Shown here: one piece after another, positions 1 through 7,464 of the stretch
Numbering within the stretch: the stretch's first letter is position 1
How the letters are laid out: every line of letters starts with the position of its first letter
Source of the DNA: a virus
Reading direction: 5' to 3' (one strand)
Length of the DNA: 46,374 nt
IMG/VR virus record: IMGVR_UViG_3300007276_000011
Span: 1 to 46,374 of that record
Notes under the pieces: generated by a model
Told to the model about the DNA's origin: nothing
Databases searched by the model: none
The model's input: only the letters and a program-made list of their open reading frames with translations
Program-made: the position numbers and the translations under genes

Positions 1-123
1 CAAGCGACCAGTGCCAGATGTAGCTTTAACAACTTTACCTGTTGCAGCTTTAGTTACAAAAGTACCAGGCAAGTAAGCGCCGGTAACTGGTAGATTTAGC
101 GTTTCAGCTTCGCGCTCAACTGG
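1..123. repeat. Terminal overlap, left copy
   Basis: The first 123 bases are identical to positions 46252-46374. The repeat lies inside the decoration protein gene and its reading frame continues across the joined ends. The sequence is therefore a closed circle of about 46,251 bp cut open at an arbitrary point. The Sf6-like large terminase implies headful packaging, which gives permuted ends, so this is more likely an assembly overlap than a physical terminal repeat. Confidence 0.93.
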
Positions 124-147
124 GCCGCGATAGATTACGTTAGCCAT
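1..147 (-). CDS. Head decoration protein, N-terminal part (continues at 46251)
   Basis: This is the beginning of a 142-residue protein split by the window ends. The ATG at 147 is preceded by a good AGGGGAG ribosome binding site. The reading frame leaves at position 1 and continues at 46251 down to 45970. The protein is small, alanine- and valine-rich and predicted beta-rich. It lies between the DUF2213 protease/scaffold gene and the major capsid gene, which is the usual place for a capsid-stabilising decoration protein. The role is inferred mainly from size and position; no diagnostic motif is visible. Confidence 0.7.
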   Translation of the reverse strand, partial: MANVIYRGPVEREAETLNLPVTGAYLPGTFVTKAATGKVVKATSGTGRL

Positions 148-151
148 GTGA

Positions 152-1561
152 TTACTCCCCTAAGCCAGCATTTAAATCAATTGAATTCCAAGCTTCTGCA
201 TCTGCTTTATCAGCATTTACTTGTGAAGCACGACCGCGTGGAGCTGTGTAGCCGCCCGCAACGTATTCAGCAGAGTTGGCAGTTAAGAATGCTTTAGCTT
301 TAGTTAAGCCTAATGCTTTAGCGTCTTCTGCATCTAAGCCTTTATTAAGCGCTGCGACTTGCTCAGCAACTTCGTTAAGCTCTTTATCTGCATTGGCTGT
401 GAGCTGGTCTTGCAATGGTTTAACAGCAGCGTTAACAGCAGCGTTAACAGCTTTTTCAACAATTGAAGTCACTGTGCTTTCGTCTAAAACCTCGCTAGCG
501 TTTGCGGCAAGCTTAGTTTTTAGTAGTGTTTTAAGCTCATCGTCTGTGACCTGGCTATTAGTAGCTAAGCCTAGCGCTTCGAGCATTTCAGTACGATCCA
601 TAATAGGAGCCTCGTGGTTTGTGTTTAAATCAGTGTTATTGTAACCCGTTTGATTATTGTTAGCAAAGCTGCCCGCTTTAACGTATTTCTTTTCTACTTT
701 CTCAGCATCCCCGCTAACAATTACATCACTGCCAACTACTGAGTAACTAAGCTGATAGTAATCACCACCATCAGAGTCATCAACATATACAAAGTAATCA
801 TTATAAACCTCAACGACCCACTTGCTGTGAGTTTCTGGGTAACTTGGGTTTATTGCTGCATTTATTTCTCGCCTAATATCATCGTGACTTAAAGCATTTA
901 ACCCAATCGCTTTCCTAGCCGCATTCCAGGCTTTAATGTGAAGGCTTCTCTTATCTTCGCTTTTATTTTTAGCTAACTTAATGTCTGAAAAGTTGCACGC
1001 AAAAGTATTGCCGCTATTAAATACAGCAGTTGTACCTTTGCCACCGGCGGGATTATCAACAGCAGCTAAATGGTTAAAGCTCTGCGCCATTGCTACACGG
1101 CTATACTCCTGACCTGATGAGTTTGTACCAGCAACTTGATTATTCTCAAAGTAAAGTCCAGTTGATACACCTAAATCGCCTTTACCTTCAAGTTTTTCGG
1201 TTAACTCTTTGCCATTGGTTTGCGCTGCCAGTAATGATTTCTTAATCTCAGCGTCAACATACCATACGTCGCCAACCTCATACGCATTAGTAACAACGCC
1301 ACCGCTAAAGTAGTCCATCAAGCCATTACCTTCAAGCGCACTGATAAAGTTGCCGTTCTCGTCCGCTGGATGGTCAATAGTAAACGGCTTACCCTTAATG
1401 CTAGGTATGCCCTTTGCGTTTTCTTCTTTAGAGTAAAGCACTCCATTCATTACTGAGTCGTTTATAGTTATCGGGATGCCCTTTAACTTATAATGCGTTT
1501 CAGTGCTTTCAATCTGCGACCGCTTTGCATTGGTGCTGATTATAAATTTATTAACTGACAT
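152..1561 (-). CDS. DUF2213-type prohead protease/scaffold protein
   Basis: This 469-residue protein probably matures and scaffolds the procapsid. Residues about 25-175 resemble the DUF2213 phage family, with a TIDHP motif (His64) and a GVSTG motif (Ser133) that could form the His/Ser pair of a herpesvirus-type prohead protease fold. Residues about 205-300 form an inserted domain rich in acidic and aromatic residues. From about residue 320 the sequence is alanine-, leucine- and glutamate-rich and looks helical, like a scaffold. An internal Met at about residue 321 (MDRTEML) could start a separate scaffold protein, as in lambda C/Nu3. It lies directly before the decoration and capsid genes. 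The catalytic assignment is an inference. Confidence 0.75.
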   Translation of the reverse strand: MSVNKFIISTNAKRSQIESTETHYKLKGIPITINDSVMNGVLYSKEENAKGIPSIKGKPFTIDHPADENGNFISALEGNGLMDYFSGGVVTNAYEVGDVWYVDAEIKKSLLAAQTNGKELTEKLEGKGDLGVSTGLYFENNQVAGTNSSGQEYSRVAMAQSFNHLAAVDNPAGGKGTTAVFNSGNTFACNFSDIKLAKNKSEDKRSLHIKAWNAARKAIGLNALSHDDIRREINAAINPSYPETHSKWVVEVYNDYFVYVDDSDGGDYYQLSYSVVGSDVIVSGDAEKVEKKYVKAGSFANNNQTGYNNTDLNTNHEAPIMDRTEMLEALGLATNSQVTDDELKTLLKTKLAANASEVLDESTVTSIVEKAVNAAVNAAVKPLQDQLTANADKELNEVAEQVAALNKGLDAEDAKALGLTKAKAFLTANSAEYVAGGYTAPRGRASQVNADKADAEAWNSIDLNAGLGE

Positions 1562-1589
1562 AAAAAAACCCTATCGTTATTAGATAAGG
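1562..1589 (-). terminator. Hairpin and T-tract just before the protease/scaffold start
   Basis: In the minus-strand RNA, CCUUAUC (1589-1583) pairs with GAUAGGG (1575-1569) around a 7-base loop, with one G-U pair. Seven Us follow at 1568-1562, and then the ATG at 1561. It could end the small-gene operon from 3583. It also leaves AGGG seven bases before the start codon of the next gene, so it may act in translation instead. Confidence 0.5.
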
Positions 1590-1601
1590 CTATTATATCA
1601 G

Positions 1602-1757
1602 CTATTGGTTATTGGTGGTATTTTGCCTAATAAACTTCTCATACTTAGCTATTTCTTTGTTAATGCGCTTAACCTCTGATTCATTACATAGGTCAGCATT
1701 AGCAATTAGCTTAGCCTTTAGGTTTTTAATTTGTCGCCTGTAGTAGCTAAGGTTCAT
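1602..1757 (-). CDS. Small basic helical protein, unknown
   Basis: A 51-residue reading frame starts at ATG 1757 and overlaps the stop of the preceding gene by ATGA, which indicates translational coupling. The product is rich in Lys, Arg, Asn and Glu and looks like a short charged helix. It is the last gene of the compact operon beginning at 3583 and is followed by the hairpin before the protease/scaffold gene. No family recognised. Confidence 0.6.
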   Translation of the reverse strand: MNLSYYRRQIKNLKAKLIANADLCNESEVKRINKEIAKYEKFIRQNTTNNQ

Positions 1758-1921
1758 TTAAACAACCCCTTAATTGCATGCTTTAATCCCTCGAAAAAAC
1801 CCAGCGACTCTATACTAACTACATTATCACACAGAGATAGGTCGTATACAGATGAAGACCTAAGCTCAACTATAGATTCAACCCCGCTGTCTGTAGTTAC
1901 TTTGTAATAACTAAACATCAT
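1754..1921 (-). CDS. Small hypothetical protein
   Basis: A 55-residue frame starts at tandem ATG codons at 1921/1918, inside the end of the preceding gene, with GAGGGG as a plausible ribosome binding site. It ends in an ATGA overlap with the next gene. The N-terminal half looks like two beta strands (SYYKVTTDSG, ESIVELRSSS) and the end is basic and helical. The tight overlaps on both sides support it as a real gene. Function unknown. Confidence 0.6.
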   Translation of the reverse strand: MMFSYYKVTTDSGVESIVELRSSSVYDLSLCDNVVSIESLGFFEGLKHAIKGLFK

Positions 1922-2093
1922 TAAACCCCTCGCTTTCTATTAAGCGCCAACCTGTGACGCGATTAATTGGAAATAAGCCGTTATTAGCATAGAAGCGACC
2001 CATTTTATATGTGGCAACAATGTACCCAGCGTTAGTACCATCATTGCCATTGAATTTGCATAGTAGTGGCGTGTTAGTTGGTATTTCTTCCAT
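1911..2093 (-). CDS. Small beta-rich hypothetical protein
   Basis: A 60-residue protein starts at ATG 2093, with GGAGGTG about ten bases upstream, and overlaps the previous gene by 20 bases. Sequence such as LLCKFNGNDG and AGYIVATYKMGRFY suggests a small SH3-like beta barrel. No family is certain. It belongs to the small-gene operon upstream of the capsid module. Confidence 0.65.
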   Translation of the reverse strand: MEEIPTNTPLLCKFNGNDGTNAGYIVATYKMGRFYANNGLFPINRVTGWRLIESEGFNDV

Positions 2094-2280
2094 GTATGAA
2101 CACCTCCATTTTCTTTAACCACTTTGGTGCGTCGCTGTGGTATGGTGATTGTATGAAGCCACCGACAACAACAAGAAGCTCGCCAATAATAAATAAGCTG
2201 TAGAGAACAATAAACCCAGCAATCAGTACAGGCAAACAAACCCACCAACGCCAATTATTAAACTTTTTAACTTGCATCAT
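2074..2280 (-). CDS. Small inner-membrane protein
   Basis: A 68-residue protein starts at ATG 2280, with AAGGA upstream, and overlaps the stop of the 262-residue gene by ATGA. Residues about 10-45 are strongly hydrophobic (WWVCLPVLIAGFIVLYSLFI, then more), enough for one or two membrane spans. The C-terminus is basic and probably cytoplasmic. Membrane proteins of this kind in phages often alter the envelope or exclude other phages, but nothing here proves that role. Confidence 0.65.
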   Translation of the reverse strand: MMQVKKFNNWRWWVCLPVLIAGFIVLYSLFIIGELLVVVGGFIQSPYHSDAPKWLKKMEVFIHGRNTN

Positions 2281-3065
2281 TTGAGTTCCTTGTTTATTTC
2301 TTCTGCCCACAATGATGCGTAACTAACCAAGTCCAACAAGCTATCCTCGTGAACCCTCGTAGGGTCGCTGTATTGGCGCACAGCCTTAACGCAAGTTAAT
2401 ATCAAGCAAACATCAGAGCCTTTTATGTTTTGCCCTGTCATTGCGTTAAAAGCTTTAGCCGCTGCATCAAATGAGCGCTCACCTGTGCCTTTTGAGTCGT
2501 ACTGCTCGCCGCGCTGCTTTTGCACTTCCATACATTCGTTAAGGTAGTCGATTGATTTTTTAGGCTCTGAACTATTCGGAGTTTCCGAAGTGTTGCTAAT
2601 CTCAAGTAATTGAGACTCAACCTTATCTAACATAGCTCGCTTTAATTTACCGATTGCCATTAGTTGCGGGTAGGTTATTTTTCGCTTAATGTTCGCTAAG
2701 TCATGGTTGATATTGTATACAAGCTGCGCGCAAGAATCCTTAATCAAGAAGCCACAAGCCTTTCTTTTTGCGTGCTCTAAAAACCCAACGTTATCCAGTC
2801 CACAATTAAGGTAAGGATTAAACCCAAACAGCCCAAACACAGATACAGCATCATTATACTTTTGCTCTGTGTCTAGCTCAGATGCTTCGATGTAATCGCC
2901 CTGGCGTATTTCGTTTAGCTGAAAGTCTGGAATATTAATAACCATTGGTGGTGCAACCCCTTTAGTGCCAGCTTTATTAAGAAAGATGCTAAAACCACCT
3001 GAAAGCCACTGTTCACCAAAGGCAAAACATACCGCCCCATCTTCCCATTTAATATTATTCATCAT
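2277..3065 (-). CDS. Phage protein with DUF6378-like C-terminal domain
   Basis: In this 262-residue protein, residues about 170-258 resemble the DUF6378 phage domain: a RGEQYDSKG start, a helix around KAFNAMTGQNIKGSDVCLIL, then KAVRQYSDPTRVHEDSLLDL and a terminal helix with SYASLW. This all-helical region recalls MazG-like folds, but the function is unknown. The N-terminal half (about 1-100) is a separate beta-rich part with no recognised relative. It is the third gene of the operon from 3583. Tandem ATG codons at 3065 and 3062 could both serve as start. Confidence 0.75.
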   Translation of the reverse strand: MMNNIKWEDGAVCFAFGEQWLSGGFSIFLNKAGTKGVAPPMVINIPDFQLNEIRQGDYIEASELDTEQKYNDAVSVFGLFGFNPYLNCGLDNVGFLEHAKRKACGFLIKDSCAQLVYNINHDLANIKRKITYPQLMAIGKLKRAMLDKVESQLLEISNTSETPNSSEPKKSIDYLNECMEVQKQRGEQYDSKGTGERSFDAAAKAFNAMTGQNIKGSDVCLILTCVKAVRQYSDPTRVHEDSLLDLVSYASLWAEEINKELK

Positions 3066-3072
3066 CTAACCC

Positions 3073-3258
3073 TTACAGTTGAGCAGCAAAGCCGCTAATG
3101 AATTTCTTGGTGAATTTAAGCTTGCTAATTGCATCTGCTTTTTTATCATCACTCATAGCGCTTTCATCTATTTGTGCTAATAGCTCTTCAATATTATCAA
3201 GCATAGCTTCTGCTAACTCTACATCTGTACCTAGTGATTCGTATTGCTTGCCATTCAT
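3073..3258 (-). CDS. Small acidic helical protein
   Basis: A 61-residue protein, predicted almost entirely helical (ELAEAMLDNIEELLAQIDES), acidic at the N-terminus and more basic at the end. It starts one base after the stop of the upstream gene, so the two are surely co-transcribed. No family recognised. Confidence 0.65.
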   Translation of the reverse strand: MNGKQYESLGTDVELAEAMLDNIEELLAQIDESAMSDDKKADAISKLKFTKKFISGFAAQL

Positions 3259-3259
3259 G

Positions 3260-3583
3260 TTATTTAACCCCTATATTGAAATCATCTGCCATTTGTATGA
3301 GTTGAATTGCAACTAGGCTTCTAACCGCAGTTGTGAATATATCTCTCATGTCGCAGCATTCAGCCCCATGCAGCCATTTAGTCAGTAAATCCTTAGTACA
3401 ATCTAAACCTAAAACATCCTCCATGACATTATCAAGCGATATAAAAGCCTCCTGACCCTTTGGTGTGCTGCGGTCATATTGATATTCACCACTCATTACC
3501 AACTCAGCTGCGCCATCAATCCAATCATCGCGGTTGATATTAGTTGCAGCCTCAGCCGCTTCTATTGCCTTTACGGTTTCCAT
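3260..3583 (-). CDS. Hypothetical protein, first gene of the minus operon
   Basis: A 107-residue acidic protein, mainly helical, with two adjacent cysteines (AECCDMRD) and no recognised domain. It is the first gene of the minus-strand operon that runs to 1602. Its ATG at 3583 follows GAGAGGG. The region upstream carries AT-rich divergent promoter sequence shared with the plus-strand gene at 3746. Confidence 0.65.
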   Translation of the reverse strand: METVKAIEAAEAATNINRDDWIDGAAELVMSGEYQYDRSTPKGQEAFISLDNVMEDVLGLDCTKDLLTKWLHGAECCDMRDIFTTAVRSLVAIQLIQMADDFNIGVK

Positions 3584-3745
3584 TACTTACCCTCTCAATT
3601 AAACTTGCACTAACTATAAACATATAATTAATTAAAAACAACACCTAAAATTAATTTAAATAAATATGCACAAAAGTGTTGCTATTGATAACAGATTTGA
3701 TATTATAACCTCACTGAAGCGCAATACCGCGTTATTAATTGGGGA
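3584..3745. promoter_or_regulatory. Divergent promoter region
   Basis: This intergenic region serves the minus operon (3583) and the plus island (3746). On the plus strand TTGCTA at 3679-3684 and TATTAT at 3701-3706, 16 bases apart, form a plausible sigma-70 promoter. AT-rich elements TAATTAATTAAAA (3625-3637) and CTAAAATTAATT (3645-3656) lie upstream. The latter 12-mer recurs exactly before the plus island at 39326. Confidence 0.55.
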
Positions 3746-3952
3746 ATGAAAATGAAAAGAGGAACAAAAGAGTTTTACGAAATGCAAGCTAGCTTTGAGG
3801 ACTCAGTAAAAAACGGAAACTTTGGATATATCTCAGGTGACCTAACGAAGGATGACTTTAATTCTGTAACATTTTATGCCAATGGCGAAGTTAATAAAGC
3901 ATTTAGAATTTTTATGGTTGGTTACGCTGCTGCAAAATGTGAGTATCAATAA
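3746..3952 (+). CDS. Small hypothetical protein
   Basis: A 68-residue protein preceded by GGGG nine bases before the ATG; an ATG six bases later is an alternative start. It appears helical with several aromatic residues (KEFYEMQASFEDS). It is the first gene of the plus-strand island 3746-5271, which runs opposite to its neighbours on both sides. The next gene starts immediately after its stop. Confidence 0.6.
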   Translation: MKMKRGTKEFYEMQASFEDSVKNGNFGYISGDLTKDDFNSVTFYANGEVNKAFRIFMVGYAAAKCEYQ

Positions 3953-4162
3953 ATGACCGCCTCAAAGCAAGCAAAGCAAGCAGGGCTAGTAAGCCTTGCT
4001 GAGCTATCAGAAATAACCAACCAATACCGCAGCATGTACGCTGCATCTAAGGCTTTAAATATATCAGCTATGCAACTAAAGCGCCTAGTTGATAGAGGCG
4101 CTTTAGTTGACTCTAACGGTGTTATTTATACACCATCAACTAACAAAATTAACGTTAATTAA
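3953..4162 (+). CDS. Small helix-turn-helix protein
   Basis: A 69-residue protein. Residues about 15-55 look like a helix-turn-helix: SLAELSEITNQYRSMYAASK, then ALNISAMQLKRLVDRGALVD, where the second part would be the recognition helix. It may be a transcription regulator or DNA-binding accessory factor for the island or the divergent minus operon. It starts right after the preceding stop. No specific family assigned. Confidence 0.6.
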   Translation: MTASKQAKQAGLVSLAELSEITNQYRSMYAASKALNISAMQLKRLVDRGALVDSNGVIYTPSTNKINVN

Positions 4163-4175
4163 TAGGAATAGAGAA

Positions 4176-5093
4176 ATGAGATATCCATCAATTTTTACAC
4201 CAGAGTATGACAAATCTATAGCGGTTCTTGTATTTAATGAAAATAAAGCAAAGCATAATGCGGTGCATTTAACTGGGGAGCGCAAGGGTAAATGGGTTAA
4301 CTACATTGTTAACGGAATGGTTAAAAACATCACCCACGAATACCTTTCAAACACATGGGGAGTAGTTGAATCAAAAGAACATGCAGAGTTTATTGTTGAG
4401 CTGGCTGAGTCTGCAAAATGCACAGGCTTAGAGATTGCAAAGCATAAAATCGCAAGCGGTCAAACCTTTAAAGGAGTTTGCTTTAACTTTTACACTGACA
4501 ATGGGGTTCTTTGGTTTTCTTTCCACCATGAGAGTCAAGCAAAAAACCGAGGAGAAAAACAAATCACAATCCCTATACCACCTAAAACCGAGCTACCAGA
4601 AGCCGGCTACAATTTAGTGTTTGCGCCTGAGCAGGATTTGAAAGCAGCTAGAAACAAAGCTAACGAGCTGCGCAAAAACTCAGGTTGCAGTGATGAGCTA
4701 CTAAGCAAGGTCGTTGATGATGCTAAAAGCAAATTGGTAGGAGTCATTAAAGACCCTGTAGCGGAACGTAAAGAATGGCCTTGTGTTGGTGATGATGTAT
4801 TGATTTGCGATAAAGTAAACTTGCTTGAACAATCAAGGTTTAACGGCAAAAAGTGCAGAGTCATAGGTGTATGTGTTAATGGTGATGATAAGGTAATAAC
4901 GGTTACTCATGAATCATGCGGTCTAGCAGCGTTTAACTTTGGTGACTGGATTAAAAAACCAAAAACACCAGAGGAAGCTTTGCGGGATGAGTTGTGGAAT
5001 ATTATCTGTAGAGATTCGGTAACTGGTGGTGACGCTGGAGAAATACTTGAGTCGCTACTAACAAAATACAACATCACACCTAAAGAGGTTTAA
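4176..5093 (+). CDS. Hypothetical phage protein with C-terminal SH3/KOW-like segment
   Basis: A 305-residue protein starting at ATG 4176 with an AGGAATAGAG ribosome binding site. The middle (about 150-195) is a charged helical stretch. Residues about 200-265 look like a small beta barrel of the SH3 or KOW kind (VGDDVLICDKVN, KKCRVIGVCV, DDKVITVTHE) followed by FNFGDWIKKPKTPEE, a tail seen in various phage hypothetical proteins. The C-terminal 40 residues are helical. Function unknown. It is the largest gene of its island and may be virion-associated or a host modulator. Confidence 0.65.
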   Translation: MRYPSIFTPEYDKSIAVLVFNENKAKHNAVHLTGERKGKWVNYIVNGMVKNITHEYLSNTWGVVESKEHAEFIVELAESAKCTGLEIAKHKIASGQTFKGVCFNFYTDNGVLWFSFHHESQAKNRGEKQITIPIPPKTELPEAGYNLVFAPEQDLKAARNKANELRKNSGCSDELLSKVVDDAKSKLVGVIKDPVAERKEWPCVGDDVLICDKVNLLEQSRFNGKKCRVIGVCVNGDDKVITVTHESCGLAAFNFGDWIKKPKTPEEALRDELWNIICRDSVTGGDAGEILESLLTKYNITPKEV

Positions 5094-5094
5094 T

Positions 5095-5271
5095 ATGAAA
5101 AAAGAACAGTTAACAATCACATTTGAAAGCCATGATGCCAAAGATGACTTTATTCAATGGCTTCGTGATAATGGTCAAGATAACCTTTGTGCTCACTTGG
5201 AAGATAAGCAGTTAGACGCTTTACGCCTTGATTTCATCAATGACAATGAAAGTATCTACGTGTTTGGCTAG
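5095..5271 (+). CDS. Small acidic hypothetical protein
   Basis: A 58-residue protein (starts MKKEQLTITFESHDAKDDF) with an AAAGAGG ribosome binding site, one base after the previous gene. Its pattern of a beta strand, a helix containing QWLRDNGQDN and a second strand is compact. It ends directly against the stop of the terminase gene coming from the other side, with no room for a separate terminator. Function unknown. Confidence 0.65.
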   Translation: MKKEQLTITFESHDAKDDFIQWLRDNGQDNLCAHLEDKQLDALRLDFINDNESIYVFG

Positions 5272-6705
5272 CTAAAGCCAATCGTCCCATCCGTTTTGCT
5301 CTCTAGTAGTAAACGCCATAATAACAGCCTCTAATTCATTGGGGCTGTTAACACCACGTTTTTTCATCTTCTCTTTCGATTCTACTTTAAGCTTGCCGTT
5401 TAAGTATTCGCGCCTTGGTTGACTAGCCTCGCCTTTAAGTTTGCTCAACACCTTTTCGGGTATCGTGTCGCTATCAAAGCTAATAAGTTTATTCTCATCG
5501 TATGGCTTGCCGTTTAATGCTTTCCATGCGTTGTAACACCTATCACGCAACCCCCAATAATCTTGCGCCTTGATGTTGGTAAACATATCTTTATTTGTGC
5601 GGTCAATGCCATGTTCGGCTTTAATGCTTTCCACTCTATAGCCTTGCTCGTAGAAATCATCAGGGTTAGCTACTGCGCCAGATGCATAATAAGCCGTTAT
5701 AGCCGGTGGCTTTTGGCTTCTCATTTCCATACGCTCAACTTCATGGCGCAACTCACCTTTAGCGCCGGCGCCTACTCCAATAGCATCAAATATTACCTCC
5801 TCGCTACCGAACTCAATAGACTTTTGCCATACATGATTAGCTGCGCTATTTGGGTCGGTATCTTTCCATTCTTCTAGGTATTGAACAACCCAACCATGAA
5901 CGTATGCCGCCGCGTTAAAGTCTGCACCCTCATCAGCAACGTCAAACCCAGTAACTTTACCGCCACTTGGTTCAATGCCTAGGTGCTTATGCAAATCAAT
6001 AGTAGCTGCAAACCATTTAGGGGGGATAATAGATAAATCAGAGTTTGCTACTGGCTCGCCAAGATAAACATGCTGGAATAAATCAGGATCGTGCTCCTTC
6101 ATTAATCGCATATCATCAATAAGCTCTTGTGGGAAGCGTGGATTATCGGTGTAGTTTACTTTTCTACTTATGCAATACGCCTTGCCATCCATCTCATCAG
6201 GATAGATTCGCTCAGTCACAAAACGCCTATACGTATCGTCAAGGGGTGATTCAGGGTTAAAGCATACCCATATTTCAGAGCCGCCTTTACGCAGTGTTGG
6301 TATTAACATCTTCCAACTATCAGCGGTTACGTTGGCAGCCTCTTCCACAAATGCACAATCAAAGCTTGAGTAGCCTTTAATCTTTTGCTGGTTACGAAAT
6401 AGGCCATCAAACTTAAATACGCCACCTGAGCTAGTGCATTGAATTTCAGCACGCAGTATATTGAAATGAGCGTCCAATCCCCTGCGGTGAACCTCTTCAA
6501 CTATCTCTTGATAAACAGAGTCATCAAGTGATTTCATAACCTCGCGAAAGCAAACAACGCGCCAACCGTAGTAAAGCACGTTATCAACTAGCAGTGTTAT
6601 AAATGTCCTTGTCTTCCCGCTACCTCGGCCACCGTAAGCAACCTTAAATCGAGCGGGTTGCAAGTAGTCCTTGAATATTGGGAATATCTCAACAGGTTTA
6701 CTCAT
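5272..6705 (-). CDS. terL: Terminase large subunit, Sf6 gp2-like
   Basis: This 477-residue ATPase/nuclease packages DNA into the prohead through the portal. The Walker A motif GGRGSGKT is at residues 25-32 and the Walker B with catalytic acidic pair (CAFVEEA) at 117-123. The conserved segments VNYTDNPRFP (183-192) and YLGEPVANSDLSII (214-227) closely match those I recall from phage Sf6 gp2. The RNase H-like nuclease begins near GFDVADEG (Asp255), and further acidic residues lie in the second half. Sf6-type terminases cut by headful, which fits the permuted genome. It overlaps the small subunit gene by 8 bases. The portal gene is unusually not next to it. Confidence 0.95.
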   Translation of the reverse strand: MSKPVEIFPIFKDYLQPARFKVAYGGRGSGKTRTFITLLVDNVLYYGWRVVCFREVMKSLDDSVYQEIVEEVHRRGLDAHFNILRAEIQCTSSGGVFKFDGLFRNQQKIKGYSSFDCAFVEEAANVTADSWKMLIPTLRKGGSEIWVCFNPESPLDDTYRRFVTERIYPDEMDGKAYCISRKVNYTDNPRFPQELIDDMRLMKEHDPDLFQHVYLGEPVANSDLSIIPPKWFAATIDLHKHLGIEPSGGKVTGFDVADEGADFNAAAYVHGWVVQYLEEWKDTDPNSAANHVWQKSIEFGSEEVIFDAIGVGAGAKGELRHEVERMEMRSQKPPAITAYYASGAVANPDDFYEQGYRVESIKAEHGIDRTNKDMFTNIKAQDYWGLRDRCYNAWKALNGKPYDENKLISFDSDTIPEKVLSKLKGEASQPRREYLNGKLKVESKEKMKKRGVNSPNELEAVIMAFTTREQNGWDDWL

Positions 6706-7066
6706 TTACGATAGTGTAGCCTGGGTGCTGTAGTTTTTCACCACCGCTTGTGATGTCCGTCTCTTGCTTGTCGCTGTAACCATGCTTACCAAGTAGCAGC
6801 TTGGCAATGGTTGGATTAAAGCTATTATCTAGGCCACCATTAAGTAATTTACGCTCTTGATTTGTCGATAATCTCTTGACAATGTCGGAAAATGCTTCTT
6901 TACCTTCCTCCTTTGCCCAAGCGTAAATAGTATCCCTATGAGTCTCTAGGGCAACAGCCAATCCAACAACAGAAGGTATTGCATCACCGTAGTTAGAGAA
7001 ATTAACAATATAATCCTCTGCGGTTTCAACCACTTCTTCGCTGTACTTTGTTGGTCTACCAGCCAT
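6698..7066 (-). CDS. terS: Terminase small subunit, gp3-like
   Basis: This 122-residue protein would recognise the packaging start site and hand the DNA to the large subunit. The N-terminus AGRPTKYS, the helix-turn-helix region about 30-55 (IPSVVGLAVALETHRDTIYA) and the later IAKLLLGKHGYSDKQE are typical of the DNA-packaging gp3 family. It overlaps the large subunit gene by 8 bases. The start codon is preceded by AGG and seven Ts, a form also seen before the protease/scaffold gene. The AT-rich region upstream (TAATTAATTAATTAAAATA at 7082-7100) probably holds its promoter. Confidence 0.9.
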   Translation of the reverse strand: MAGRPTKYSEEVVETAEDYIVNFSNYGDAIPSVVGLAVALETHRDTIYAWAKEEGKEAFSDIVKRLSTNQERKLLNGGLDNSFNPTIAKLLLGKHGYSDKQETDITSGGEKLQHPGYTIVNE

Positions 7067-7116
7067 AAAAAAACCTAAAAATAATTAATTAATTAAAATA
7101 TGCCTTGAGTATATCA

Positions 7117-7143
7117 TAAAAAATAAAAGGGGCACTAAGCCCC
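7117..7143 (-). terminator. Terminator of the small-gene operon upstream of terminase
   Basis: GGGGC (7129-7133) and GCCCC (7139-7143) form a perfect 5-bp stem with loop ACTAA. Reading leftward it is followed by TTTTATTTTTT. It overlaps the last codons of the 49-residue gene and separates that operon from the terminase genes. Confidence 0.75.
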
Positions 7144-7284
7144 ATGCACATTAAATTTAACGTTGCGAACTTTCCACGCTGGCAAGTCCAAAGTATATCC
7201 GCGATTGTACCCCATCATTTGCATTGTAAGTATGCCGTTAAAGTGGGCGTTGCTTCGTGTTCTGCATTGTTTTTGCTTAGTCAT
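7135..7284 (-). CDS. Small hypothetical protein
   Basis: A 49-residue basic protein starting at ATG 7284, which overlaps the stop of the previous gene by ATGA. Its stop codon lies inside the terminator hairpin that follows. The sequence has an arginine-rich start and an aromatic middle (MQMMGYNRGYTLDLPAWKV). Coupling and position support it; function unknown. Confidence 0.6.
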   Translation of the reverse strand: MTKQKQCRTRSNAHFNGILTMQMMGYNRGYTLDLPAWKVRNVKFNVHGA

Positions 7285-7463
7285 GTTTTCATTGCCTTAT
7301 TTATTGCCCGTCTAGCTCTTTCGAAAGTTATAATATTTTTACGCTTATTGGAAGTTGACATTTCTTTATCTGAAACATCAAAAACCAGTCCCTTAAACAT
7401 TACATTCCACATTGGAGGGAAGTCAGGACGCCAAGGTTCGTGTTGTTGCGGGTAACTCTCCAT
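7281..7463 (-). CDS. Small hypothetical protein
   Basis: A 60-residue protein with a proline- and tryptophan-rich N-terminus (HEPWRPDFPPMWNVMFKG) and a basic C-terminal helix with KRKNIITFERARRAINKA. It starts one base after the upstream gene and overlaps the downstream one. No family recognised; it may bind nucleic acid or membrane through its basic end. Confidence 0.6.
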   Translation of the reverse strand: MESYPQQHEPWRPDFPPMWNVMFKGLVFDVSDKEMSTSNKRKNIITFERARRAINKAMKT

Positions 7464-7464
7464 A

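Noticed and set aside
1-123. Physical direct terminal repeats of the virion DNA
   Set aside because: The length is short for such repeats, it cuts through a gene, and the terminase is of the headful Sf6 type. An assembly overlap fits better.
276-644. 122-residue open frame on the plus strand
   Set aside because: It is the mirror of the alanine- and leucine-rich end of the protease/scaffold gene; low-complexity Ala/Ser composition and no ribosome binding site.
1940-2254. 104-residue open frame on the minus strand
   Set aside because: It overlaps two small genes that are joined by ATGA overlaps and good ribosome sites; its own start has no such site.
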